Translations under genes and position numbers: made by a program
In this document: positions 36,411-49,272 of the stretch, in pieces
Layout: the number at the start of each line of letters is the position of its first letter
Position numbering within the stretch: the first letter of the stretch is position 1
NCBI GenBank assembly: GCA_050084985.1
Contig: JBITNC010000001.1
Location: 143,654,001 to 143,718,000 of the forward strand
DNA from: Nageia nagi
Taxonomy: Eukaryota > Pinophyta
DNA length: 64,000 bases
Reading direction: 5' to 3'
The notes under the pieces: generated by a model
Database searches by the model: none
What the model was told of the DNA's origin: nothing
What the model saw: the letters and a program-made list of their open reading frames with translations, nothing else

Positions 36411-36800
36411 TAACACCATTAATGATATGGGGTAAGATTTTTTGTTCAAATATTAAAATACTTATTGATAGTGATGCTATAGATAGTTTTATTTCCACTA
36501 ATATTTTACATAAACTATCAAAAAAAACAAGGATCTTAGAAGAAGGGTAGAAGGTCGAGTTTGGGCCAAGACAAACCCATATAGTAGCTAAGTATTATCC
36601 AAACATAGAAGTAATCTTACCTACAAGAGATACTCAAGTAACCTTATTCGTTGCTCCTATTCTATATTTTAAAATCATTTTGGGTATGGATTAGTTAAGA
36701 AACCATGAAGCTTTAGTAAACTTTGAAGAAATATGGGTGAAGTTTAGGGATGAAAAAGGGAATTACAGAAAGTCTTTTATTAAAGGAAACCATTTAGACC
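36411..36800 (+). pseudogene. A1 aspartic protease, decayed
   Basis: IKILIDSDAIDSFIS carries the active site as D-S-D at 36467-36475, where the family has D-S-G-A-T-H-S-F; the Gly is Asp and the His is Asp. It is followed by KVEFGPRQTHIVAK and IILGMD. The usual 'GMDWL' tryptophan has become TAG (36692-36694), and A2 has the same stop. The loss of the active-site Gly alone would inactivate the enzyme. Confidence 0.75.
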
Positions 36801-36939
36801 ATGACTCTTGTTAGCTTTGCAATTATCAAAGGACATTTGGAAAAGGAGTATGATTTTTGCTATAAAAATAAAGGATATAAAGGAAGATTAAATAGAGGAG
36901 GAAATACTTCAAAAGAATCCAATTGTATGAGAATATAAG

Positions 36940-37880
36940 GATATTTTTCCAAAGGAAGTTCTAGGTATGCCTCTTAGAAGGGAGTTTGATTTCTATATTG
37001 ACTTGGTTCTAAGAGCAAAACCTATATCTAGGACACCTTATAGGATGACCACTATTGAAATGGAGAAGCTAGAAGTTTAGTTAAATGATTTATTAGAAAA
37101 AGATCTTATCCAACCTAGCACATCACCATGGGAAGTACAAGTCTTATTTGTTAAGAAAAAAGATCAATCATTGAGGCTTTATATACATTACAGAATGTTA
37201 AACAAGGTAGCTATCAAAAACCATTACCCTTTACCAATAATAGATGATCTTGTTGATTAGTTAAAAGGGGCATGTATATTCTCTAAGTTAGATCTAAAAT
37301 TAGGTTACCACAAATTGAGAATAAAATATTTTAATACCCATAAAATTGCATTCAAAACTCAGTATGGACACTATGAGTTTATAGTTTTACACTTTGGTCT
37401 TACCAATGCTCCGACATCCTTCATGAACTTGATGAATAGTGTATTCTAAGAATACCTTGAGAAATTTGTATTCATATTACTAGATGACATATTGATTTAT
37501 TCAAAATCAAAAGAGGATCATGATCATCATCTCAAGATAGTCATGGGAATTCTAAGAAGGAATTGATTATACGCTAAGATGAGAAAATGTGAGTTTTATG
37601 TACCATAAGTGAAATACTTGGGACACATTATCTCTTGTAAAAGAATTTTAGTGGACCCATCAAAAATTGAGGAAATAATGAGTCGGCCCTTACCGAATAA
37701 TGTTAGTGAAATAAGAAGTTTCATGGGTCTAGTAGGACATTATAGTCATTTTATCAATAACTTCTCTAAATTTGCTTATCCCATTACTCAATTACAAAAG
37801 AAAGAAAATAATTTTTTGTGGATAGACAAGTATGATCAAGCTTTTGCTACTCTCAAACAAAGGCTTACATTGGTACCTAT
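36940..37880 (+). pseudogene. A1 reverse transcriptase, chromovirus, decayed
   Basis: RT motifs occur in order: PISRTPYRMTTIEMEKLE, then [54 protein letters not shown], and [17 protein letters not shown]. The catalytic box is [12 protein letters not shown] (L-D-D at 37490-37498), where the family usually has F/Y-I/V-D-D. The connection part is open at 37609-37902 (MKYLGHIISCKRI ... SFMGLVGHYSHFI ... FATLKQRL). In-frame TAG/TGA codons replace Gln and Arg (for example VF-stop-EYLEKF near 37447). Both catalytic Asp codons are still present in this copy, unlike A2. Confidence 0.85.
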
Positions 37881-37889
37881 AATTAGAAT

Positions 37890-38290
37890 CCTATACCCAT
37901 AAAGATTATTTTTTATCTGCATAGATGCTTCTAAAAAAGGATTAAGAGGAGTACTAATGTAAGATGGCATAATAGTGGCCTTTGAGTCAAAAAAAAACTT
38001 AAGGATCATGAAGTAAGATATGAGACTCATGATTTGGACCTAGCTGTAGTTGTTTTTGCCTTAAAAGTTTGGAGATATTATTTGTTAGGAAACCTTTCAA
38101 ACTTAGATCAATCTTAGATATATTTTCACTCAGCCAAATTTAAATGCTAGACAAAGAATATGGATGGAACTCCATTTTGAGTATGAATTTGGTATTGAAT
38201 ATATCAAAGGGAAGGAAAATAATGTAGCTAATGCTCTAAGTTGTAGGAAACACATTACATATATAAGCTTAAGTTATACTAACCTTATTG
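37890..38290 (+). pseudogene. A1 RNase H, decayed
   Basis: ICIDASKKGLRGVLMQDG (Asp at 37924-37926) matches the first strand of the Ty3 RNase H domain. A frameshift in an A run (about 37988-37996) follows. The C-terminal end, FEYEFGIEYIKGKENNVANALSCR, at 38174-38250 matches the 'I-x-Y-x-KG-x-x-N-x-VADALSR' motif, with the usual Asp of ADALSR read as Asn. It lies directly between RT and integrase, the normal order. Confidence 0.75.
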
Positions 38291-38439
38291 CAAAAATTCA
38301 TGAACTCCAAGATCAGGATTATCACTACCAAAGGATTAGAAGAGAACTTGTTGAAAATCCACATAAGGTGCAAAACTTTGTTTATAAGGAAAGTGGTATC
38401 CTTTTTTTTAAAGATAGAGTGGTAATTACTAAAGAGGGA

Positions 38440-39690
38440 AATATAACGAATATTATTCTTTGGGAATCACACCACACCCCTTACTCTACCCACCCTAGTG
38501 GGGCAAAAGTGAGAGAAAACATAAAAAAGTAATTTTTTGGCGAAGAATGGAAAGAGAAATAATTGGCTATGTCTCTAAGTGTCTAGAATATCAAAATGTG
38601 AAGGTAGAACATAAATAGACATCCAACAAGAAAACTCTATCCTCATAATATCCCTACATAGAAATGGTAAAAAAATTTTATGGATTTTATTATTAGATTA
38701 CCAAAAATCAAATTTATACATGATGTTATCCTAGTTGTTGTTGATAAATTGACCAAGGTAGCTCAATTCATACCTAGAAATATAATTGATGATGCTCTAG
38801 CAGTTACTAGCAAGTTTACCAGGGAGATCATTCAACTGTATGATTTTCTATAGGAGGTAGTCTTTGATAGTGACTCAAGGTTTAATTCTAATTTTTGGAA
38901 GAGTTTTCATAAATATGTGGGCACTACATTGAACATTAGATTATCTTATCATCCAAAAATAGATGGACAAACTATGTGAGTGAACCAAGTCTTGGAATAT
39001 ATGCTTAGGATGTACTATATTGATCACCCTACCAAATGGAAAGATTACCTCCACTTAGTTGAGTTCACCAATAACAATGGCTATTACTCATCTTTGGGAA
39101 TACCACCTTTTGAAGCTTTGTATAGGTGAAGGTGTAGACTCATCTCTCTTGGGAAAATCTCAAAGATTGGGTTACTATTGGAAATGATATGATAAGAGAG
39201 ATGGAGGAGAAGCTTAAGGGAATTCAATAAAGGTTAAAGGAAGCTAAAAATCAATATAAAAGTTATATTGATCTGAAAAGGACACCAAGGGAATTATCCA
39301 TTGGTGATAAATTCTTTTAAATGGTTAACCCAAAAAACATGCCATCAAGTCTTCCAAGTTAGCATAAAGATATGTCGGTTCTTTCTCTATCTTAGATAAG
39401 ATTAGTCAAATAGCCTATAGGCTCAAACTTATTCCTAACCTATCTAATATCTATTAATCCTACCATGTTTCCTTGTTAAAAATGTGTGTTCATGATGCAT
39501 CACATGTTTGGGATGTATCTAGTTTGCAGATGGACAACCCACTAACTATGGAGGTGCATCTGGTTTAGGTTCAAAAACTTCATACTAAGAAGCTTAAAAA
39601 TTGCATCATGGAAGGAAAAATATGTAGAAAATAATTCCAAATGGAAATATGTGGAAAGCATGAAAAAACTATTTCTTTTTTATTTGAAAA
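38440..39690 (+). pseudogene. A1 integrase with chromodomain remnant, decayed
   Basis: A damaged zinc-binding HHCC part (ESHHTPYSTHPSGAKVRENI, from about 38465) precedes the core. The core has MDFI (Asp 38683-38685) and VFDSDSRF (Asp 38866-38868). At YHPKIDGQTM-stop-VNQ the catalytic Glu of DGQTE-R-VNQ is Met and the Arg is TGA (38974-38979). WKDYLHLVEF, GIPPFEALY and LKRTPRELSIGDK-like text follow in order. After MDNPLTMEV (near 39525) comes KLHTKKLK, then W at 39609-39611 and SKWKYVESMKKLF. This resembles the C-terminal half of an integrase chromodomain (EATWE-x-E-x-x-MR-x-x-x-P-x-LF), which places A among chromoviruses. Dead. Confidence 0.8.
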
Positions 39691-39750
39691 GTAAACTTAA
39701 ACTATGAAACTATGATACTTCTAATAAACATAAGGGACCATGTTAATCTA

Positions 39751-39762
39751 AGTGGAGGAGGA
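39751..39762 (+). other. Polypurine tract of A1
   Basis: AGTGGAGGAGGA sits immediately before the TG of LTR1. It is the plus-strand priming site and confirms LTR1 as the 3' LTR of A1. Confidence 0.85.
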
Positions 39763-42700
39763 TGTGATAGCCCAAATCCACCCTATATTTCCCTTGGTGT
39801 GTTTTATTTTGGTTTAAGTGTGGAATGAGGCATTGACTATATATTATTTGAATAAAATGCTTGATATGCTTTTATTTGCTTAAGTTATGAAATCCTAGAT
39901 AAGGATAATGATTACTTATCCCACCTATATGTACATGTTACTACTGCAAGTGGTTTTCAGGTATGTAGATGATAGGCAATGGAAGGGGAGATGCTCTTGA
40001 ATGATTTGGAAATGATTAATTATTAGTGATTCTCATGATCGCATAAGATTAAGACACTAGGATAGATGGGTAAGTGGTTGCATACATACATAGCAACATG
40101 GGGCAACATAAGCTCCCTAGGATTGATGATGTGTGTTTATGATTGCCTAGTTATGTTATTTAATTGAGTTGAAAATATTATTTATGCCTTTAAGTATTTC
40201 CAAGGATGTTAATATAATTTTCTATGGACCCCTAATAATTAATATTAGTGGGCAAAGTTAATTAAGGGAACTAACTAGGTAAGAAAACAGTAAAGTTTAA
40301 TTATTTAAATATATGTAATTAAGTATTTTGTGGGAATGTGTATTCATTGCTTCTTAATAATTAATTAAGGATAATTAATTAAGAATGATAATCCTTAACA
40401 TTAAATATTATTTATTTATTTAGCTTAAAATAAATAAATTAAGCTAGATGAGTTTTGATTGGTTGATTGATAAAGGCTAGAGTTAACTAGACCTTTAAGA
40501 TATTAATTATAATTAAATAATATTGATTTTACCTGATTAGCATGATGTGTCTCAATTTTTATCTATTACATCCCTATTGCAAGTTAGGTGTGCTAGTTTT
40601 AAGTTGAGGTGTGCTAGTGGAACTCAATTTATTGGGGTTTTGATTGATGACTAAGTGGGTAGATATTTCCACTTAGGAATTAACTCCCACTCACTTGATT
40701 TTAAGTGGTGTTGTCAATCCTCATTAATTTTGAGGCCTAGCCTTAGTTGAAAAATATAAATAGATACCTAGGGTGGAGCTTTTGGTCATTCTTGTTTTTG
40801 TATTTTTTTGGAGTAGCAAAGCTTTGCAATTCTAGAACCAAGTCCTTTGGCAATTACAAGATTTAGTGAGGTTTGCCTCTTGTGTTTAGTTGCTTCTCTT
40901 TATTTTTTTGAAACCTTACTATTTTAGGAATTTGATAAAATAATAGTATTTGGTTTTATTGCTAAATTATCATTGGTTGAGGATTTAGTTTATTTCCATG
41001 AATGCTCCCTTTAAAAGTTTGGTTTTGAAATTTGTGTATAGTTTTGATATGAGGTTTTATATTTTTTGCAATTATCTTTTGAGGTTAAATCCCTTATTAG
41101 TACCTTTGTATTTGATGCATAAATATTTAGAAATAATATTTGTGTTAGTAACTCCTCTTATACCTTCTCTTCTTGTAATTTTTCTCATTGGTTCAACCTT
41201 GCCTAGAAACCTATGTAAGGAATATTCCCCTAAGTTAAAAGGTTTATCTTAGAATCTTGTAATCCATGCAAACTTTTATGTTAAAATCTTTTTACTTTTA
41301 CAAATATAATTAAGGGAGGTATTTAATGTGTTTAGAGGCTTAAAAATCTTTTTCTAGCCTAATAGGATAGAAAACCTCAATTTATGTGTAAGGCTTAGGT
41401 GCTGAATAGGATAGTGTAGGTTTATTGCTAGGAAGCTATTAAATATTTTGCTATTATTTTATTTCATGTTAATTTAGTAATAGAAAAGAGAATTTAGTTT
41501 TAAATTAAAATAAGTTTTTTTTTAATTTAGAATAAAATACAAGTTGTGGTTACTTGAAATGGCAAATGTGGTTATTTAATATATGTTTCTTTTATTTTAA
41601 AATATAGGAGTGATATTTTAAAATAGAGAATATGGTATTATTGTAAGTAAATATTTTAATAGTGTGGTATCATTTTAAAAATAGGGTAGTATTTTTAAAA
41701 CGGAATTGAAATTATTACTTTAGGATATTGTATTTTATCCAAAAATAAAATTTGATTATTTATTTTAAAATAGGAGTATATTTTAAAATAATGTTGCAAT
41801 TATTTTAGGATATTGTATTTTATTCTAAAATAGAGTTTGATAAGTTATTTAAAATTGAATTTGATGTTTAAAATAAATTTGTTTGTTTTTTCTAAAATGT
41901 GAAGTGAAATTTTAGAATTCTTAGAGTTGTTGAAATGTTTCCTTAAAATAGCAAAGCATGTAGTTGCATTTAGTGGAAACCCAAGACTATGTCTAATCCA
42001 ACCATTCTTGAGCTATTATCCTTCCAAAAGGAGCAAGCCTTGTTCAAGTTGTGAGAAAGGAGTTTATTAAATTATTTTCCATGGGATTTAAATATATTCT
42101 ACTTACTTTTTTATTTATGAAAATAAATAACAAGGCTATTGTTGTAAAATGATGTGACAAGAATTATTACTTCATTACTTGGGATGATTGTGCTATTATG
42201 ATTATTGTACAAAGTTGTTCTTTTGGGATTTTCAAGATTAGTCTTTGAAAAGTTAAGTGTTATTCTTTTATTAAAGAGTGGTTAAGTAAATGAATTTTCT
42301 TTATGTGAATATGATATTTCTTGATACTTTACTATGCTTACTTAGTTTAGAAAGTTCATATTATATTATGATGTTAGGACCAATTCACTTGTCATTAAGT
42401 AATGTGTTTTTTTTGGGCATGATTTTTCCTTAGGTTTTGGTAGGTTTTTCTTTGATGTTTAAACCTAAGTGTAGACCTAGTCCCAATTCCCAAGTAAAGC
42501 ATACCTATTCATTATGGGATGTTGATTTATCTTCAAGTGAGTTAGGCTATGATAAATCAAGAAATCCTTGTGGTTGAATGGATCTCAGTGTATTTAATTT
42601 TCCTTATATGATGATGGTGGAAAATATGAGGAGGTATGTGGTACCATTATGAAGTCACTATGTTCAATAGAACATGCAAAACCAAGCCATGTGAAGTTAT

Positions 42701-42971
42701 TTAATGAGTAGGTTAAATAACTAGAAATGGTATTAAGTCATTGAAGAGTCTAGAATCATGAATGACTTAGCTTAGAACAATACTAGTAATATTGTAAACA
42801 ATAATTCATAGCATTCTCAAGCAACTTCCAAACAAATTCAGAATAGATTGTATTTAAACTACATGTTTTATTTACTAATATGGAAAAATAATTTGTGCTC
42901 ACCTCTTGATTATATGGGATGGGTGTTATAGTGATAGTCCTATGTATTTTTGCTGAGATAGGGTAATTATA
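39763..42971 (+). mobile_element. LTR1, 3' LTR of A1 and 5' LTR of B2 (3.21 kb)
   Basis: It starts TGTGATAGCCCAAATCC after the A1 polypurine tract and ends gggtaattata before B2. One LTR thus serves two different internal regions. Its first about 1.8 kb belongs with A. Its last 1.39 kb (from about 41578) is nearly the same as Y0, the B-linked type, and less like Y'. This suggests a crossover inside it. It has TATAAATAG at 40755-40763 and is almost identical to LTR2, with the same length. Confidence 0.85.
40755..40763 (+). promoter_or_regulatory. TATA box of LTR1
   Basis: TATAAATAG is about 0.99 kb into the LTR, matching the boxes in LTR0 and LTR2. Confidence 0.6.
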
Positions 42972-45870
42972 GTAGTGATGATGAGTTATTTTATTTGTTA
43001 AATACATATGCATGAGACCTTTAAAAATAAATAATAATGAGTTGGAGGTGACGACCAACCATTTATTCTTATACTTCTTCTATACCCATCGACCATACCA
43101 TAAGCTATAGAGCCAATCCTAGAGATGAATACTGGGTTTTAGGATAGAAGTCATCACTTTCTATTGAGAAAATATAAATAAGGAGGCCATTATTGGATTC
43201 CACTATCCAAATAGTCTTCAACAGCATTTCTCAATCCCCATTGTACTAAGGGGACCACCTTAAGTACTCAGCTGATACTTCACCATAGATTTCCTATAGA
43301 ATTCCAACCTATCCTTGTTTAAACATATGAATAGAAAAATAATTTAGGTTAATTAATAAAAAAATAAACAATTTACATTGCTCATTAAGAGAGATTAATT
43401 CAATTTATCAACAAAATAAGATAAGATAATCACACCAAAAAGGTGAGTTCATAAATAGGTTATTTATGCATCTACTTATTTTCTCGATAATATAAATAAA
43501 TAATAATAACTTAATTACTATGAATAATGTTCATTTTCTTTTATTTCATATTTAGCAAAAAATTAAAATAAAATTGAAAATTAAAAGGTTCCATAAAATA
43601 GAAGAGAATCATTAATACTCATTCTGAAATAGCTCATCAACAACAAGAGCCCTATGATGAACTTACCAAGATGGAAAAGCTAGTCATATGTATCATTAGT
43701 CTAGTAGAGATATATCAAGAAGAGTAACTCCTTGAGAGATAGAAGATACTTTAAATGAAGAAACACAACATTTAACATAGTTAAGGATTCCTTATTCCTC
43801 TCATGCTCATATTCATTTGTTAGATTTTATCTAGCAGAATATACACTAATAGATTAATGAGGAAGAAATCACTTTAAGGATTGTTACCTCATCACAAATA
43901 CATTCATCTTATGCCATATTACAAAAGGTTCTTTTCAACCTAAGTATGATCATGTTACATGTTACCTACTAGATGGACATCTTATTCAATCATATATAAG
44001 ATGAGATGATGACACCCCTTCCACCATCTCTAGAAGGATGGAAGAATTTGATGATAGAATTTTGATACATACAACCACTCTAGTATCTAAATAAAGGATT
44101 CATGATAGGGTGTATAATAATGCTTATCATATTCTAAAAATAGACACACCTACCCCTAGAACTAGTCATTCTTCCTTTATCACTAGCTATATAAACCCTA
44201 GTACTAGTCTAACAACCCCTAGGATAAGTTATAGATCTCTAAACAAATTAATATTGATCCTTGAAGGTATAGGGTAGAAGAGATACCATCATATGTGTTA
44301 GATTAAATCAAAATTAGAAATACCTTCAAGGTAACCAAAAAAATATGCTATATAATCTAAATATGTAAAAATGAGATGAACCTAGAAAATTGGGATAAAA
44401 TTCATGTTTACAAGCATAGCCTATGTTTTATGCATATCAAAGTAAAACACCAATAGCATAACCTAACCGACAACAAGTTCAAGCTTAACTTCAAAATAAA
44501 TCATATCAAGGAGTAGTAGATAATAAGAAGTTGCTACCCAAAGCTTGATCCTTGTCTCCTCAAGGTCATTAAAACTATATAGATCAAAACCATTGCTTAC
44601 CTAGAATAAGGGAGGTACCACATGAGCAACAACAACCTCCAAGACCCCCTTTACCCTAGTCTAGACATTAGGATCAAATACATTATGCTCCTACACCTTT
44701 ATATAAACATGGGCGACAATATTTGCCTCCACATCAACCTTCTTTACCTTCTCAACCCTATAATAGAAGTTATTATGGTGACCAAACACCTTCTAAAAGA
44801 AGTTACCAATCATTCTCAACAAATAAACAAAAGGAAGGTAATAATAATAGTATACATCCTATGATTCCTATGCAACCACATAGTGACTTCGATAAAAGGT
44901 TAATAGAGATTGAAAGAATGGTACATTAACAAAACAAACATAAAGTCTCTTACAAAATAATTTGTAATAAGCCTATACACAAAATTGTTCCTAAGATGGA
45001 TATCCCTTTCAAATTCAAAATTTAAAAGATTAAATCTTTCAATGGAAATCAAGATCCTTAAGAAAATTTAAGATATTTTAAGTATTCAAGTTATTTAATT
45101 TCCAACGATGATGCTTTGATGTTGTGTATCTTTCCTATGACACTTGCTAGATAAGCAATGGATTGGTACAATAATTTAACTAAGTATAGTATCAAATCAT
45201 ATGTGCAATTAGCTAACTTATTCTTAGAACACTTTAAGATAAACATTAAGGATAAAACCTCTATAAATGATCTAAAAAGATTACAATAATTTTAGGATGA
45301 GGCAATTATAGACTTTATCTCAAGATGGAGAGTGATCTTGATAAATATGTCTTATACTCTCCCACAAGAAAAACTAGCGAAAATGTTTACTCAAAGTTAT
45401 CTAATACCTATTGCTACTACCTTATTGATTCAACAACATAAGACATTTGAGGAAACAAAGCAATTTCTCAAGTTGTTGTAATTTAAAAGGTTAAAATCTA
45501 GTATGGAGAACTAAAGGGGAAAAAGAAATAACCTTATGTTAGAAATATAAATTAGGTAGAATATTTAGCAAAATTAATGCCTTCTAATAAATTTTCTTAT
45601 CTTAAAGATGGAGAACCAACTCCTTCACAAAACATACCTAGTTCACAAAATGAGGGAAGAAACTCTAGGCTACCTAGAAAGTTTACTCCTTTGACTTAAC
45701 TACTTTATGATATTTTGAAAAACATAATGGATCATTAAATGTTTACCTAAAATATGACCTAAAATATTTGATGCAAGATATAGTAAATGGTACAATAAGA
45801 ATGATTATTTTCACTATCATCATCAAAAGGGTCATACTATAGGCATATGTAGAACATTACAGCATAAGGT
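42972..45870 (+). pseudogene. gag: B2 leader and gag, decayed
   Basis: This is the second copy of the B 5' part, about 14.02 kb from B1. The leader starts gtagtgatgatgag. The Pro/Gln-rich N-terminus is read at 44723-44929 (QPSLPSQPYNRSYYGDQTPS ... HSDFDKRLIEIERMVH). The capsid-like block follows at about 44990-45480, then the damaged knuckle (about 45800-45850). The open frame present at 30020 in B1 carries a stop here (AAATAAAGG near 44092). Most other stops are the same as in B1. A small insertion near 45455 (GAAACAAAGC) relative to B1 is shared with B3. Confidence 0.75.
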
Positions 45871-45879
45871 TTAGGATTT

Positions 45880-46725
45880 GATTTATCAAGGAATATTACA
45901 AGTAGATAATCCATTAACTATTCCTAATGAAAACTTAGGAATATACTAGAATCTACTTTCTCAACACCAAGCTAATACCAAAGCTTCACACTCATACAAA
46001 GGTCAAATAACACAAAAAGAGCTTCAATATGCTTCTACTTTTGTTGCTATGGTAAGTATCACTACAAGATCCCAAAGGGCACAAGGAAGACAAGTTGATG
46101 TTTCTAACAATCAATAAATTATGGTGTTGTACAATAAAATATACCTAGACCACAACATCCTAAGGTTTTAGTAAAAGGAGATTTACAACATCAATTGAGA
46201 AATTCATAAGTAAAGATGTGTTTATTTGAGTTACTACAATAATCCAAAGACCATAGGGAAGCTATGAACCAATTATTGCAAACAATTGAGCTAGATATCA
46301 ATGACCCTGAAAGCTTTTTGTATTTTTTAGGAAATATTAAGATAAGCCAAAAGCCCACTATTATGTTCTATGATATTTAAATAAGGCCATTAAACCATTC
46401 TCAAGGTCAAGATCCTCCACTACATATTGTGGCCAAGTTAGATGGGAGGCCTTTTAAGATGATATTAATAGATGAAGGTTCTATAATAAATATTATTTCC
46501 ATAACTTCCTATAAAAACATGAATCTCCCTTTTTCACATATATGTGCACCTTCTTTGTAATTAAGAGCTTTCAATGATGCTTTATGCTCAACAATGGGAT
46601 CTATCTCATTGTCTATTATTGTGGGATCTAAAATAGTACAAACATTATTGCAAGTTATTGAAGGAGATATAATGCAATACAACCTAATTTTAGATATATC
46701 TTGGATTAGAAGCATGTAATGCATC
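45880..46725 (+). pseudogene. B2 gag-protease spacer and protease, decayed
   Basis: The protease active site is again L-I-D-E-G-S (DEGS at 46471-46482), followed by the same LRAFN and GSISLSIIVG blocks as in B1. The spacer has further damage: near 46116 a base change and deletion break the frame that is open in B1. The opposite-strand open frame at 46509-46724 is a shadow. Confidence 0.7.
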
Positions 46726-46769
46726 CCATAAACATATCATAACTATCTAAAATATATTCACAAGGGGTT

Positions 46770-47802
46770 GGTACATTGTGTACTTGGATATGAAAAGCCA
46801 TATTCCCATTGCAATCACACACATCTTTTTAGGAGAAATTTCTTTACCATCTACTCATTATTTTACAACACTTGTAGTTCCTAATAAAGTCTCAATAGCA
46901 AATATTGATAAAAAATATTCTTTTTCAAGCTCATTAAAAAGTAAGGATCCTGTTGATATTGAAATACCTCATACATTAAAGATTTACAAGGATCCATTAC
47001 CAAAAATAGAACCAATATTCTTAGAAAAGCAAACATGGGATGAAAGAGCATAAATGTTAGATGAAGCATGTAGAGCCTCATCATCAAATTATGGAATAAG
47101 GGAGTTTTCCATTGATGATGTCATTTTTAACATCCCTACAACCCAAAAAATAGGAAAACCTAAAGAGTCTCCTAATATATTAGGACAATTAATAGCAATG
47201 GGGTAGTTACCTAATCAAACATTTTTTGTATATCATGGTCTAATAGAACCACCTATTCTCCCTTTACATCAATCCAATGAAGGTATCTTCTATAATTTGT
47301 TAGAATATTTATCACCAAATATAAGATCATTTGTCTAAAGATACTTTGATAGATGTCAATGGAAAGGTCAAGGTTTAGGTTGATATGAACAAGGACCTAG
47401 GTACACTATTGATATTCATTACCAATTTTCTAGTGATAAAACAAGATTAAGTTATAAGAACAACAACTAAGGAGTATCTAGTTGCAAGATAATTGAACTA
47501 GAAATAGAAGCTAAAATCTTTGAAAACTCAAACAAAAGATCTAAATGGATGATAAATTAGGATGATTTGGAGTTTTGAATGTTATTCTTAGGAGAATTAT
47601 TTCTTACTATGTCAATTAATATGGTAGAAATCATGGAAATATGTGATAATTTCACACATAATAAGGACTTGTATTGGTTTGGAAGTGATGAGTTTGAAAT
47701 AGTAGGATCAAAAATGTAAAGTAGCTCTTCCTCATACTTTTTGGTAGATGAAGAGACTAAAGACTTTATATTGAATCCTGAACAACCTATAATCCAAGAT
47801 TT
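46770..47802 (+). pseudogene. B2 protease-RT linker, cut at the chimeric junction
   Basis: Open at 46778-47053 (SHIPIAITHIFLGEISLPST ... IPHTLKIYKDPLPKIEP), then readable with stops to 47802. There it joins Y'2 at the same ATTT (47799-47802) as in unit 1. Sharing the exact breakpoint means that the fusion happened once, before the duplication. Confidence 0.75.
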
Positions 47803-49193
47803 AATATATGTTTCTTTTATTTTAAAATATGGGAGTGATATTTTAAAATAGAGAATGTGTTATTGTTTTAACTAAATATTTTAATTGTGTGGTATCATTT
47901 TAAAATATGGTAGAATTTTAAAAATGTAATTGAAATTATTACTTTAGGATATTTTATTTTATCCAAAAATAAAGTTTGATTATTTATTTTAAAATAGGAG
48001 GATATTTTAAAATAATGTTGCAAGTATTTTAGGATATTGAATTTTATTCTAAAATATAGTTTGATTAGTTATTTAAAATTGGATTTGATGTTTAAAATAA
48101 AGTTTTTGTTTGTTCTAAAATGTGAGTCAACATTTTAGGATTCTTAGAGTTGTTGAAATGTTTACTTAAAATGGCAAATCATGTAGTTGTATTTAGTGGA
48201 TACCCAACACTATGTTTGATCCAACCATTCTTGAGTTACCGTACATCCAAAAGGAGCAAGCCTTATTCAAGTTGTGAGAAAGGAGTTTATTAAATTATTT
48301 TCTATGGGATTTAAATATATTGTACTTACTATTTGATTTGTGAAAATAAGTAGAAAGGCTATTGTTGTAAAATGATGTGATAAGAATTATTACTTCATTA
48401 CTTGGGATGATTGTGCTATTATAATTATTATACAAATTTGCTATTTTGGGATTGTCAAGATTAGTATTTGAAAAGTTAAGTGTTATTCTTCTATTAAAGA
48501 GTGGTTTAGTAAATGAATTTTCTTACTTGAATATGATATTGCTTCATAATTTAAGATGCTTTCTTGGCTTGGAAAGTTCATGTTATATGATGATACTAGG
48601 ACCAATTCTCTTTTCTTTGAGTAATGTTTTTTATTCTAGCATGGTTTATCCTTAGGATTTGGTAGGTTTTTCCTTGATGTTTAAACCTATGTGTAGACCT
48701 AGCCCCAAGTCTTGAGTAAAGCATAACTATTCATTATGGGATGTTTATTTATCTTCAAGTGAGTTAGTATATGATAAATTGGGAAATCCTTATGGTTGAA
48801 TGGACCTCAGAGTACTAAATTACCTTGATATGATGATGGTGGGAAATACAAGGAGGTTTGTGGTACCATTGGAAGTCACTATGTTCAATAGAACATGTAA
48901 AGGCAATCTACGTGAAGTCATTTAATGAATACATTAAATAACTAAAAATGGTATTAAGTCAGTGAATTATCTAGAATCATGAATGACTTAGCTTAGAACA
49001 ATACTAGTAATATTATGAATAATAATTCATAATGTTCTTAAGAAACTTCAAAACATATTCAGAAGATATTGTATTTAAACTACTTATTTTATTTACTTAT
49101 GGGGAAAAAATAATTTTTACTCACCTCTCGAGTGTATCGAATGGGTATTATAGTGATGGTCCTATGTGTTTTTGCTGAGATAGGGTTGTTACA
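47803..49193 (+). mobile_element. Y'2, truncated 5' LTR of chromovirus A2
   Basis: Same limits as Y'1: it begins aatatatgtttc and ends gggttgttaca before the PBS, and has no TATA box. It matches Y'1 with scattered single-base changes. The plus-strand open frame at 48446-48655 lies inside the LTR and is not a gene. Confidence 0.85.
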
Positions 49194-49195
49194 GT

Positions 49196-49207
49196 TGGTA
49201 TTAGAGC
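49196..49207 (+). other. Primer binding site of A2 (initiator Met tRNA)
   Basis: TGGTATTAGAGC, identical to the A1 site and at the same spacing from the LTR end. Confidence 0.85.
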
Positions 49208-49272
49208 CTAGGTTGTAGGCTTTCTCTTATTATGCAAACAATCCTAAAACTATCCTTGTTATCTTGTGCTTA

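Noticed and set aside
25559-49193. Reading X-Y-B'-Y' as a single giant 9.5-kb LTR
   Set aside because: The spacing fits, but B' carries gag and protease, Y' repeats Y, and LTR2 is followed by an unfused B. A fused and duplicated structure explains all of this better.
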